Assembly: GCA_004554425.1 (NCBI GenBank)
Contig: SFMI01000103.1
Span: 1 to 6,241 of the forward strand
Source: Candidatus Saccharimonadota bacterium
GTDB taxonomy: Bacteria; Eremiobacterota; Xenobia; Xenobiales; Xenobiaceae
Direction of reading: 5' to 3'
Length of the DNA: 6,241 bases
Shown: in pieces, positions 6,170 to 6,241 of the stretch
Position numbering within the stretch: the first letter of the stretch is position 1
Layout: each line of letters begins with the position of its first letter
Notes under the pieces: generated by a model
Databases searched by the model: none
What the model saw: only the letters and a program-made list of their open reading frames with translations
What the model was told of the DNA's origin: nothing
Position numbers and translations under genes: made by a program

Positions 6170-6241
6170 TTAGGTTCTCTCCGCAATGGACAATGCTTCA
6201 TCCATACATATCAGCTTAAATTGCAATTTCAGAAGACAAAC
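6170..6241 (-). CDS. Possible C-terminal end of an upstream gene
   Basis: A minus-strand frame open from the right window edge gives 23 residues ending MDEALSIAERT and stops at TAA (6170-6172). The tail looks protein-like, and the next gene starts about 150 nt further on, leaving room for a promoter. However, 23 open codons arise easily by chance, there is no clear terminator after it, and a plus-strand frame starting at ATG 6186 is also open to the edge. No function can be proposed. Confidence 0.22.
   Translation of the reverse strand, partial: VCLLKLQFKLICMDEALSIAERT

Noticed and set aside
6186..6241. Plus-strand frame from ATG 6186 open to the window edge, possibly a divergent gene
   Set aside because: Only 18 codons are visible and no Shine-Dalgarno site precedes the ATG, so it cannot be supported.

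Overview
The window reads as a stretch of chromosome from a low-to-moderate G+C anaerobic bacterium. I favour a Firmicutes-type organism, possibly Negativicutes. The reasons are a bifurcating-type NfnAB pair, strong AGGAGG-like Shine-Dalgarno sites, a LysM plus NlpC/P60 cell-wall hydrolase and compact operons separated by hairpin terminators. The lineage is an inference from gene content only; there is no rRNA or other decisive marker.

Layout. Positions 1-141 hold the 3' end of an unidentified plus-strand frame whose stop lies inside an 18-bp perfect inverted repeat (137-186), probably a two-way terminator. All confidently identified genes are on the minus strand. From high to low coordinates, which is their transcription order, they are two tandem SPFH/band-7 membrane proteins (5024-6016, then 4043-5014, 9 nt apart) ending at a terminator (3951-4005). 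Next come the small and large subunits of an NfnAB/SudBA-type flavin iron-sulfur oxidoreductase (2880-3794, then 1304-2800) ending at a hairpin terminator (1211-1276). Last is a secreted LysM-NlpC/P60 peptidoglycan hydrolase (248-1189), convergent with the plus-strand frame at 1-141. The right edge (6170-6241) may hold the last codons of another minus-strand gene, with weak support.

How the parts work together. The SPFH pair probably forms a hetero-oligomeric membrane scaffold comparable in layout to HflK-HflC. The Nfn pair would exchange electrons between NADH, NADPH and ferredoxin in the cytoplasm. The NlpC/P60 protein would cut peptide stems of the cell wall outside the membrane. The three units have their own terminators and look like separate transcription units, with no obvious shared pathway. 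I saw no mobile element, CRISPR array, tRNA or rRNA. The least routine items are the diverged tandem SPFH pair, the polar insertion in its first member, and a strong Shine-Dalgarno site upstream of the Nfn operon that has no long reading frame. I do not see convincing evidence for a wholly new system here.
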